7,038 bases of DNA from Roseburia_C sp051879315 (GTDB taxonomy: Bacteria > Bacillota > Clostridia > Lachnospirales > Lachnospiraceae). The stretch spans positions 1 to 7,038 of the forward strand of contig JBJELW010000034.1 in NCBI GenBank assembly GCA_051879315.1, given 5' to 3'. Below are positions 1 through 4,947 of this stretch, piece after piece. Position 1 is the stretch's first letter. Each line of letters begins with the position of its first letter. Made by a program: the position numbers and the translations under genes. The notes under the pieces are model-generated. The model was not told where the DNA came from. It searched no databases and saw nothing but the letters and a program-made list of their open reading frames with translations.

Positions 1-1
1 A

Positions 2-130
2 GCTGCACCTCAGGGAATCTCCTATAACCAAAATTTGCCCCCAACAATTCCCAGCTCAACGCCCCCACAACCCCAATTTGTAGAATTGATTGTGATGAGC
101 TATTTCTCAGAAAATTACGAAAGTAGGTAA
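2..130 (+). CDS. C-terminal end of an unidentified protein (partial, cut by window start)
   Basis: The frame beginning at base 2 is open to a TAA at 128-130 and reads as a low-complexity Pro/Gln/Ser/Thr segment (including NLPPTIPSSTPPQPQ) followed by a short hydrophobic-then-polar tail ending FSENYESR. Composition like a flexible linker, plus a stop only 5 nt before the acetyltransferase ATG, suggest the true 3' end of an upstream gene that may be co-transcribed with it. The visible part is 42 codons, and an open stretch that short can arise by chance. The opposite strand is also open from 137 to the edge but lacks a ribosome binding site. No family is recognised and no function is assigned. 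Confidence 0.42.
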   Translation, partial: AAPQGISYNQNLPPTIPSSTPPQPQFVELIVMSYFSENYESR

Positions 131-135
131 GAAAC

Positions 136-618
136 ATGTTAAGATTAAGACCATATCAATCAAGTGATGCCGACACAATTATGTCGTGGAGTAAAGATGA
201 AAGGGCTTTTTATAAGTGGACAGCTGGTGTTTTAGGAGAATATTCGCTTACAAAGGAACAGTTTAGTGCCGTGTCTGACCGTATGGCATTTACGGCAATA
301 GATGACAATGAAATAATAGGATTTTTTACTATGCGTAAACCGAGTGAATCCTTCGATGAATTACGATTCGGTTTTGTAATTGTAGATTCTGAAAAGCGTG
401 GTAAGGGTTACGGAAAAAGAATGCTTCAGTTGGGAATCAAATACGCAATCGAAATATATGGGGCAAAAAAAGTTTCATTGGGCGTTTTTGAGAACAACCA
501 GTCCGCGTATCATTGTTATAAAGCGGTCGGTTTTAAAGACATTATGGTGGATGCCCCGGAAATATATCATGTGTTAGGTGAAGATTGGAAATGTCTGGAA
601 TTGGAAATGCAATTATAA
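136..618 (+). CDS. GNAT-family N-acetyltransferase (RimJ/RimL-like)
   Basis: A 160-aa cytoplasmic protein of normal length for a single GNAT domain, which transfers an acetyl group from acetyl-CoA to an amine; the substrate cannot be read from sequence. Motif A is clear: the beta-strand LRFGFVIVD (76-84) runs into KRGKGYGKRML (87-97), whose R88-x-x-G91-x-G93 is the acetyl-CoA pyrophosphate-binding Q/RxxGxG/A signature. Motif B follows as VFENNQSAYHCYKAVGF (117-133), with the Asn, Ala, Tyr and GF positions typical of the family. The N-terminal 'LRPYQSSDADTIMSW' matches Acetyltransf_3-type proteins that modify protein N-termini or small amines. The ATG follows a weak AGGTAAG-like site overlapping the preceding stop, so translation may be coupled to the upstream gene. 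The region is AT-rich. Family is secure; function is not. Confidence 0.93.
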   Translation: MLRLRPYQSSDADTIMSWSKDERAFYKWTAGVLGEYSLTKEQFSAVSDRMAFTAIDDNEIIGFFTMRKPSESFDELRFGFVIVDSEKRGKGYGKRMLQLGIKYAIEIYGAKKVSLGVFENNQSAYHCYKAVGFKDIMVDAPEIYHVLGEDWKCLELEMQL

Positions 619-674
619 ATTCCAGTGAAAATATGGAAACTCTGAAAATACATAAATTAGTTTTTTAATCCCTC

Positions 675-705
675 TTGACTCTCACGCAACGTGATAGTGT
701 ATGCT
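675..705 (+). promoter_or_regulatory. MerR-type promoter with operator dyad
   Basis: The -35 box TTGACT (675-680) and -10 box TATGCT (700-705) are separated by 19 bp, the overlong spacer characteristic of promoters that MerR-family activators untwist. The dyad ACTCTCACG (678-686) and CGTGATAGT (690-698), centred on base 688, has 8 of 9 symmetric positions complementary and lies across the spacer, where a MerR dimer binds. It sits 74 bp before the MerR ATG, so autoregulation is the simplest reading. Because the -10 box covers the ATG at 701, that upstream start would lie outside the transcript. Confidence 0.78.
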
Positions 706-778
706 TTTCTCATGGGGAAGCAGCAGACATTGGCCGATTATTTTCGCTTGCACCCGCTATGGAGAGGAGCTGTTGACA

Positions 779-1648
779 ATGAAAAGTATCAGTCAGGTTG
801 CAAAATTAACAGGCGTCAGCATACGAACATTGCAATACTACGATGAGATAGGGCTGCTAAAGCCCAGTGAGCATACCTCATCCGGTTATCGGCTGTATGA
901 TGATGACGCACTACAGACATTGCAGCAAATTCTGTTTTTTAAGGAACTGGGTTTTCCGCTAAAAGAAATCAAGGAGATTTTAGTGAACCCGGATTTTGAC
1001 AGAATTGCGGCGTTAAAAAAACAAAAGGAACTGTTCCTGATGAAACGGAATCGGATAGATGCTTTGATTCAGCTTCTTGAACGACTGGAAAAAGGAGAGC
1101 AATGTATGAGTTTCAAAGAATTTGACCTATCCGATTATATCAGTGCTTTGGAGGAGTTTAAATCCAAGCAGTCAGAACAGGTGGTAGAGCACTGGGGCAG
1201 CATTGAGAATTTCGATATGTTCATCGGAAAAATAAAGGATGATGAGGAACATGTGGCCCGACTGGCGATTCAGCAGTATGGCAGCATCGAAAAATACACC
1301 GAAGCCATGAAAGATAATCTGGAACATTTCTCTGAGATTATGGAAAAGCAATTAGCCAAAATCCCGGAAGAAATGAAAGCGAAAGATATGTTTGTAAAAT
1401 TGGCTGCCCACAGGGAAGAAGATGTCGCTTCTGATATCATACAGAATATGGTTCGGGAGCAGATTGCCTTCGCACACGGAAACGATCCTTCCCAACTGAC
1501 GGGAGACGATGACAATTACTGCAAGATCATCATTGATACCTATTCCAATGATTACTTCAAGAGAATTTTTGATACAAAACAAGGCGCCGGAAGCTGCGAT
1601 TTTATCGCAAAAGCATTTCAATATTATATGGATCATACCGGTAGCTGA
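779..1648 (+). CDS. MerR-family transcriptional regulator with TipAS-like ligand-binding domain
   Basis: A 289-aa DNA-binding regulator. Residues 1-70 form the MerR winged helix-turn-helix: ISQVAKLTGVSIRTLQYYDEIGLL (4-27), GYRLYDDDAL (36-45) and FFKELGFPLKEI (53-64) are diagnostic. Residues 75-108 look like the dimerising coiled coil. The helical C-terminal part (about 110-289) resembles TipAS drug-binding domains, with two related segments, EHWGSIENFDMF (137-148) and QQYGSIEKYTEA (166-177). Such regulators bind hydrophobic or peptide antibiotics and activate their own and efflux genes; the ligand here is unknown. The start at 779 is chosen over 701 because GGAGAGGAG lies at 761-769 with 9-nt spacing, the HTH begins at once, and 701 is inside the -10 box. 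A second possible start lies at codon 110. A bidirectional terminator follows. The neighbouring MATE pump is a possible but unproven target. Confidence 0.94.
   Translation: MKSISQVAKLTGVSIRTLQYYDEIGLLKPSEHTSSGYRLYDDDALQTLQQILFFKELGFPLKEIKEILVNPDFDRIAALKKQKELFLMKRNRIDALIQLLERLEKGEQCMSFKEFDLSDYISALEEFKSKQSEQVVEHWGSIENFDMFIGKIKDDEEHVARLAIQQYGSIEKYTEAMKDNLEHFSEIMEKQLAKIPEEMKAKDMFVKLAAHREEDVASDIIQNMVREQIAFAHGNDPSQLTGDDDNYCKIIIDTYSNDYFKRIFDTKQGAGSCDFIAKAFQYYMDHTGS
1091..1108 (+). promoter_or_regulatory. Candidate internal ribosome binding site and start for a ligand-domain-only product
   Basis: Inside the MerR gene, AAAGGAG (1091-1097) lies 8 nt before an in-frame ATG (1106-1108, codon 110). This is exactly the junction between the coiled coil and the TipAS-like domain, and initiation there would give a 180-aa protein without DNA-binding domain. 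Streptomyces tipA is known to produce a full-length TipAL and a separately initiated TipAS. The purine-rich run also encodes ordinary Glu-Lys-Gly-Glu residues, so it may be coincidental. Confidence 0.4.
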
Positions 1649-1681
1649 TTGGGAGCTGCTTCGGCAATTTCATTGGATCTA

Positions 1682-1718
1682 AAATAGCGGAAACCTATTG
1701 GTAAGGTTTCCGCTATTT
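1682..1718. terminator. Bidirectional intrinsic terminator between convergent genes
   Basis: AAATAGCGGAAACCT (1682-1696) is perfectly complementary to AGGTTTCCGCTATTT (1704-1718), a 15-bp stem with a 7-nt loop. It lies 34 bp after the MerR stop and 16 bp beyond the stop of the minus-strand 101-aa gene. The outer A/T triplets give a short U tract at the stem foot on either strand, but no long U run follows, so termination strength is uncertain. Position and perfect symmetry make a shared terminator the best explanation. Confidence 0.8.
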
Positions 1719-1733
1719 GCAAATCAGATAAAA

Positions 1734-2039
1734 TTACTTTTCTTCAGGTTTTTTTGACGGTTTCTTTTTGCAGTCCTCAAGGATTGGCGCGATGACATCC
1801 AGTTTGGATTTCAGCACGATCTCAAGACTGGTGATTTTATCTACCATGTTCTCCACAGATTTGTTGATTTCAAGCAAATCCTCTTTATCACAGCTAATGC
1901 ATACAGCCTTTTGCAGTTTTTCTCCCTCAGCATTTAAGATGTGGGAAATTGCGGTTTCCTCCAGGGCAATGGACTGGAGAAGGTCGGAAGCAGCACAGCA
2001 TTTATCAATGTTTGTGCACTTAATACATGGCATACCCAT
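1734..2039 (-). CDS. Small Cys-containing helical protein with 'IALEE..ISHILNAEGEK' signature (possibly spore-associated)
   Basis: A 101-aa soluble protein. The start is supported by AAAAAAGGAG ending 10 nt before the ATG. Residues 1-15 carry paired cysteines (MPCIKC, then CC at 14-15) and another CxxC lies at 47-50 (CISC). The core 19-43 reads DLLQSIALEETAISHILNAEGEK and is followed by a second amphipathic helix, LLEINKSVENMVDKITSLEIVLKSKLDVI (55-83); the tail is Lys/Pro-rich. From memory, this core and the trailing 'L..SV...I..LE.VLKSKLD' recur in small proteins and collagen-like surface proteins of Bacillus and Clostridia that are often linked to spores. That is recollection, not a search result. 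The gene lies 101 bp downstream of the Arg/Asp-repeat gene on the same strand, probably in one transcript, and faces the MerR gene tail to tail. Function is unassigned. Confidence 0.85.
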   Translation of the reverse strand: MGMPCIKCTNIDKCCAASDLLQSIALEETAISHILNAEGEKLQKAVCISCDKEDLLEINKSVENMVDKITSLEIVLKSKLDVIAPILEDCKKKPSKKPEEK

Positions 2040-2140
2040 AATGAAATAACTCCTTTTTTATATTTTGATCAGGGGCTGCTTTCTTACACGGCCACACAGC
2101 GAGTGTTTAGCCGTTGTGTAAAAAGTAACCCGTATTTCTA

Positions 2141-2395
2141 TTAATAACGACGGCGGTCATCCCGGTCGCGTCGGTCCATATCGTTTCTGCGGTCATCCCG
2201 GTCGCGTCGGTCCATATCGTTTCTGCGGTCATCCCGGTCGCGGCGGTCCATATCGTCTCGTCTGTCATCCCGCCGGTCATCCCGTCTGTCATCGCGACGG
2301 TCATCTCTGCGATTTTCCCATCGGTCGTCCCGGTCACAGCATGAAGGACATATTGGGCACCACCAGTTTCGGCGATTGCTAAAATTATCAGACAT
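2141..2395 (-). CDS. Arg/Asp tandem-repeat protein with N-terminal Cys cluster
   Basis: An 84-aa protein of extreme composition: about 30 Arg and 28 Asp, and no Lys. Residues 1-20 are a distinct head, NRRNWWCPICPSCC (7-20), whose CxxCxxCC could bind metal or cross-link. Residues 21-48 are RRDD repeats; 49-84 are copies of a 12-residue unit MDRRDRDDRRND, the last incomplete. It should be intrinsically disordered, with alternating charge able to pair with itself or partners. The frame is chosen because AAAGGAG (2404-2410) stands 8 nt before this ATG; the overlapping Thr-rich frame (2107-2337) lacks such a site. The Cys-plus-repeat design and the adjacent spore-like gene suggest a structural or coat role, which is inference. 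Repetitive coat proteins such as CotG offer an analogy only. It is first in a likely two-gene minus-strand operon. Confidence 0.82.
   Translation of the reverse strand: MSDNFSNRRNWWCPICPSCCDRDDRWENRRDDRRDDRRDDRRDDRRDDMDRRDRDDRRNDMDRRDRDDRRNDMDRRDRDDRRRY
2154..2261 (-). repeat. 36-bp tandem repeat inside the Arg/Asp gene, three copies
   Basis: Units at 2154-2189 and 2190-2225 are identical over 36 bp. The third, 2226-2261, matches over its first 31 bases with one change (T to G), then diverges. Degenerate 12-bp units based on C(G/T)GTCATCCCG continue to about 2305 and encode the RRDD blocks. The identical neighbours indicate recent expansion, and the 36-bp period preserves the reading frame. 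Confidence 0.93.
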
Positions 2396-2417
2396 AAGGC
2401 ATTCTCCTTTTTTTATT

Positions 2418-2443
2418 TATGATATGCAGAAAAAAGTATAAGT
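2418..2443 (-). promoter_or_regulatory. Candidate sporulation-type (sigma-E/K-like) promoter for the Arg/Asp gene
   Basis: Read on the minus strand, CATATCATA (2426 to 2418) fits the mother-cell sigma pattern CATAnnnTA, with an AC (2443-2442) 15 nt upstream, one base shorter than the usual sigma-K spacing. The start would fall around 2411, directly before the ribosome binding site, giving a very short leader. No convincing sigma-A promoter was seen on this strand. The match is short and the region AT-rich, so this is tentative. Confidence 0.28.
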
Positions 2444-2466
2444 TTATTTTTGCCAAGCAAAATCTA

Positions 2467-2475
2467 TGGTATAAT
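2467..2475 (+). promoter_or_regulatory. Extended -10 promoter for the MATE gene
   Basis: TGGTATAAT is a perfect TGnTATAAT extended -10 element, which can work with a poor -35; the bases 17 bp upstream (TTTTTG, 2447-2452) match weakly. Transcription would start near 2482, leaving an untranslated leader of about 200 nt before the GTG at 2683 that contains the duplicated hairpin modules. It diverges from the minus-strand pair. Confidence 0.62.
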
Positions 2476-2522
2476 ATGCCCTGAGGCTTGTCCTCAAAGC
2501 AGCGCGGAGCGACCTTTGAGGG
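2476..2522 (+). repeat. Leader hairpin module, copy 1
   Basis: This 47-nt unit recurs 101 bp downstream with four substitutions. Its core is a perfect 8-bp stem, CCTCAAAG (2492-2499) with CTTTGAGG (2514-2521); the loop can form a small CGC/GCG helix (2503-2505 with 2509-2511). A longer-range stem is possible between GCCCTGAGG (2478-2486) and CCTGAGGGC (2545-2553), 8 of 9 positions pairing, closing a multi-branched structure followed by a short TTTT (2555-2558). The predicted start near 2482 would omit the first bases of that outer stem. Confidence 0.85.
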
Positions 2523-2576
2523 CCTGACGAAGAGGCGACGGAGTCCTGAGGGCTGTTTTGAATAGAAATATGATGA

Positions 2577-2623
2577 ATGCCCTGAGGCATGCCCTCAAAG
2601 CAGCGCGAAGCGACCTTTGAGGA
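2577..2623 (+). repeat. Leader hairpin module, copy 2
   Basis: This copy differs from copy 1 at 2589, 2592, 2608 and 2623 only. None of these changes disrupts the 8-bp stem CCTCAAAG (2593-2600) with CTTTGAGG (2615-2622). The loop centre becomes GCGAAGC, a sequence known for unusually stable mini-hairpins. Its 5' GCCCTGAGG (2579-2587) could also pair with CCTGAGGGC at 2545-2553, competing with copy 1 for the same strand. It ends 60 bp before the MATE start codon. It may be a regulatory leader or a dispersed extragenic repeat. Confidence 0.85.
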
Positions 2624-2682
2624 CGGTAGCCAGATAGAAAAATCAGATAAAACAGATCATACAGAAAAAAGGAAGTATAGTA

Positions 2683-4044
2683 GTGAAAGCAACAAAATCG
2701 AAAGAAATGGACATGCTAAATGGAGGATTGGCGGGGAAATTAATCCTCTTTGCCCTTCCATTGGCATTCAGCAGTATCTTGCAGCAGCTGTTTAATTCGG
2801 CAGATGTGGCTGTTGTAGGAAGATTTGCAGGAGATAATGCCCTGGCAGCAGTGGGAAGCTGTGTGGCACTGGTAGGCATTTTTATCAATTTGATCGTAGG
2901 TCTCTCTGTGGGACCTAACGCAGTGCTGGCGAACCTGATTGGACAGAAAAAACGGGAACACATCAACGATATGCTGCATACCATTCTGACATTCGGAGTG
3001 GCACTGGGCATACTGCTTATGTGTATTGGATGGTTGTCGGCAGAGATTATTCTGAAAATTTCCGGTACCCCGGAGAGCGTGTTGGGTCAGGCACTTTTAT
3101 ATATTCGGATTTATTATGTGGGCATACCGTTCATGGTGATTTATAATTTTGGAGCTGCGGTACTGAGAAGTTTTGGAGATACGAGAAGACCCATGTATTA
3201 TCTTATTTTGACAGGTGTGGTGAATGTGGCACTGAATCTGATGCTGGTGATCTGTTTTCGTCTGGGTGTGGCAGGTGTGGCTGTCGCAACTGTAATCGCC
3301 AACATACTCAGCGCGGTGTTGGTAATCGTTTATCTCCATCACAGAGAGGATGAATTTGCCTTTCGTTTCGGCAGAATGAAGATAGAAAAAAATGACCTGG
3401 TGAAAATCCTTCGGATTGGTATTCCCTCCGGAATTCAGGGAGCAATTTTTTCCATATCTAACGTATTCATACAGAGCGGTATCAATTCTTTTGGTGAGTA
3501 TGCCATCGCCGGATCCTCCCTGGCAGTGAATTTCGAATGTTTTACATACTCCATTGCCAATGCGTTTGCTCAGGCAACGGTTACTTTTACAAGTCAGAAT
3601 TACGGAGCGGGGAATATTAAGAGATGCAAAAAAATATTCTGGCTGAGTATGCTGTTTGGCATCTGTTTTACAGAGATTCTGAGCATCATTTTTATGGTTT
3701 GGGATGATTTTTTCGTAAGCATTTACACCACCAGCGAGATAGTGGCAGTTTACGGTCTGATCCGCATGCATCATATATGTTCCCTGGAAGGGCTCACCGC
3801 TACCTATGAAGTGGAAAGCGCAGCATTGCGGGGCATGGGCAGATCTTTGGAACCGGCAATTTTGACCATCTTGGGAACCGTGGTGTTCCGGGTGATCTGG
3901 CTTGTGACGGTATTCCGGTGGTTTCCCACCTATGAATGGCTGATGAATGTATATGTGGCATCCTGGCTTTTCACGGGAGGAACCATGTTTATCGTTTACA
4001 TGAGACATATGAGAGGTGTGGAGAAGAGACGGGCTGTTGAATGA
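2683..4044 (+). CDS. MATE-family multidrug/cation antiporter
   Basis: A 453-aa inner-membrane transporter of usual MATE length, expected to export organic cations or drugs using a Na+ or H+ gradient. Two homologous halves of about six helices each are evident, roughly 17-220 and 240-440. Family landmarks include LAFSSILQQLFNSADVAVVG (27-46) with the conserved TM1 Asp41, ALAAVG (53-58), the loop RSFGDTRRP (162-170) and its counterpart ALRGMGRSLEPA (381-392). The start is GTG at 2683, preceded by AAAGGAAG (2668-2675) 7 nt upstream; the in-frame ATG at 2707 has no better site. A long leader with duplicated hairpins precedes it, so expression may be controlled after initiation. The hydrolase gene follows after 54 bp with no clear terminator, suggesting co-transcription. 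Substrate is not predictable. Confidence 0.96.
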   Translation: MKATKSKEMDMLNGGLAGKLILFALPLAFSSILQQLFNSADVAVVGRFAGDNALAAVGSCVALVGIFINLIVGLSVGPNAVLANLIGQKKREHINDMLHTILTFGVALGILLMCIGWLSAEIILKISGTPESVLGQALLYIRIYYVGIPFMVIYNFGAAVLRSFGDTRRPMYYLILTGVVNVALNLMLVICFRLGVAGVAVATVIANILSAVLVIVYLHHREDEFAFRFGRMKIEKNDLVKILRIGIPSGIQGAIFSISNVFIQSGINSFGEYAIAGSSLAVNFECFTYSIANAFAQATVTFTSQNYGAGNIKRCKKIFWLSMLFGICFTEILSIIFMVWDDFFVSIYTTSEIVAVYGLIRMHHICSLEGLTATYEVESAALRGMGRSLEPAILTILGTVVFRVIWLVTVFRWFPTYEWLMNVYVASWLFTGGTMFIVYMRHMRGVEKRRAVE

Positions 4045-4098
4045 GGCATTGGTTAAAATTTGGTTTATCTAGGTAAATATATGTAGGAGGAGAAAAAA

Positions 4099-4947
4099 AT
4101 GATTGCAATACTTACAAGTTCCTTAGGTGGTTCTGAAATAGTGGATGGAAAAAGAGCCCCCACATGTTTATTAAGCGACAATGGACTCACAGATAAAATA
4201 AAAAGCTACTGGAAGAAGGATTCCAAGGTCCTTATTATCTGTGCGGGGCCGGAGGAATTCGAACAGAATGACGGCATGTTGTATTGCTTTAAGGAAGCGT
4301 TTGCAATGAGTGGATTGAAGGCGGCATCTTTTGAAATGTGTGATGATAGAAATGCAGAGATTGCAGAAAATCTCAAGGAATATGATGTGGTTTTGCTGGC
4401 TGGCGGACATGTGCCGACGCAGAATCGCTTCTTCCACAAAATCCAGCTGAAAAAGCGATTGGCAGATTTTGATGGTCTGATTCTGGCCTTGAGTGCGGGA
4501 TCCATGAACAGCGCCGACACAGTCTATGCGCAGCCGGAACTGGAGGGTGAGGCCGTTGATCCGCAGTATGAGAGATTCCTCTCCGGGTTGGGACTTACCA
4601 AATGCATGATGATTCCTCATTTTCAGAGTGTAAGGACAGATATCCTGGATGGATTCCGGGTCATCGAAGATATTACTTTTGCGGATAGTGTAGGGAGAGA
4701 ATTTATTGCCTTGAATGACGGCAGCTTTATTATTTCTGAAAATGGAGTGGAAACCTTGTATGGTGAAGCGTACCTGATCAAGGACGGAAAGCAGATTCAG
4801 ATCTGTAAAGATGGGGATATGTACGTTATCTGCGGTGACATCTCGTGTCAAGAGAAAAAGGGGGAAAGTGATGAAGAAAACTGTCAATATATTTTGGGTG
4901 TGTGCAGCGTTGACGGCGATTGCACGTCTGATGATTCTTTTGAGTAA
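4099..4947 (+). CDS. Peptidase S51 / class I glutamine-amidotransferase-like hydrolase
   Basis: A 282-aa cytoplasmic protein with the fold of dipeptidase E and cyanophycinase. LLAGGHVPTQN (99-109) matches the Gly-Gly oxyanion loop, LALSAGSMNSAD (129-140) is the nucleophile elbow with Ser132, and MIPHFQ (171-176) supplies the likely catalytic His174. The acidic third residue is less certain; LNDGSF (205-210) occupies the expected region. PepE cleaves Asp-X dipeptides, but the substrate here is unknown. AGGAGG (4085-4090) lies 8 nt before the ATG. The C-terminus is odd: the last 26 codons overlap the next gene by 77 bp and read as unconserved-looking Cys/Asp-rich sequence. A one-base change in the A5G5 tract at 4855-4864 would end the protein at a TGA overlapping the next ATG, near 257 aa, close to family length. 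Confidence 0.88.
   Translation: MIAILTSSLGGSEIVDGKRAPTCLLSDNGLTDKIKSYWKKDSKVLIICAGPEEFEQNDGMLYCFKEAFAMSGLKAASFEMCDDRNAEIAENLKEYDVVLLAGGHVPTQNRFFHKIQLKKRLADFDGLILALSAGSMNSADTVYAQPELEGEAVDPQYERFLSGLGLTKCMMIPHFQSVRTDILDGFRVIEDITFADSVGREFIALNDGSFIISENGVETLYGEAYLIKDGKQIQICKDGDMYVICGDISCQEKKGESDEENCQYILGVCSVDGDCTSDDSFE
4855..4873 (+). other. A5G5 homopolymer junction: possible indel or -1 frameshift site at gene overlap
   Basis: Five A (4855-4859) followed by five G (4860-4864) sit at the end of the hydrolase gene. In its frame the heptamer A-AAG-GGG (4857-4863) has the X-XXY-YYZ form of a -1 slippery site. Shifting back one base leads within three codons to TGA (4869-4871), which overlaps the next ATG (4871-4873) as TGATG, a common translational-coupling arrangement. 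A sequencing or natural deletion of one base in the tract would explain the same facts. Confidence 0.4.

Noticed and set aside
1..137. Minus-strand open frame from ATG at 137 to the window edge (about 45 codons)
   Set aside because: No ribosome binding site, an in-frame stop immediately upstream of the ATG, and the plus-strand Pro-rich frame ends neatly 5 nt before the next gene, so the plus-strand reading is preferred.
620..666. Terminator after the acetyltransferase gene (TTCCA/TGGAA stem and T6 run)
   Set aside because: The 5-bp stem is weak and the T run is more than 20 nt away, so they do not form a terminator together.
701..778. Upstream ATG giving a 26-residue N-terminal extension to the MerR regulator
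   Set aside because: The ATG lies inside the -10 box, has no Shine-Dalgarno, and the extension precedes an HTH that normally starts at the N-terminus.
2090..2120. Hairpin ACACGGC / GCCGTTGTGT between the two minus-strand genes
   Set aside because: Pairing needs several bulged bases and no U run follows on the minus strand; not enough for a terminator or riboswitch call.
2107..2337. Thr/Met-rich 76-codon minus-strand frame across the repeat
   Set aside because: It is the shifted frame of the same tandem repeat, without a ribosome binding site; the Arg/Asp frame has AAAGGAG at ideal spacing.
2589..2795. 68-codon plus-strand frame starting in leader copy 2
   Set aside because: No ribosome binding site, overlaps the MATE gene out of frame and shows no protein-like features.
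3097..4008. Long minus-strand frame opposite the MATE gene (303 codons)
   Set aside because: Cys/His/Gln-rich composition typical of a shadow frame, no start signal, and the plus strand encodes a clear transporter.
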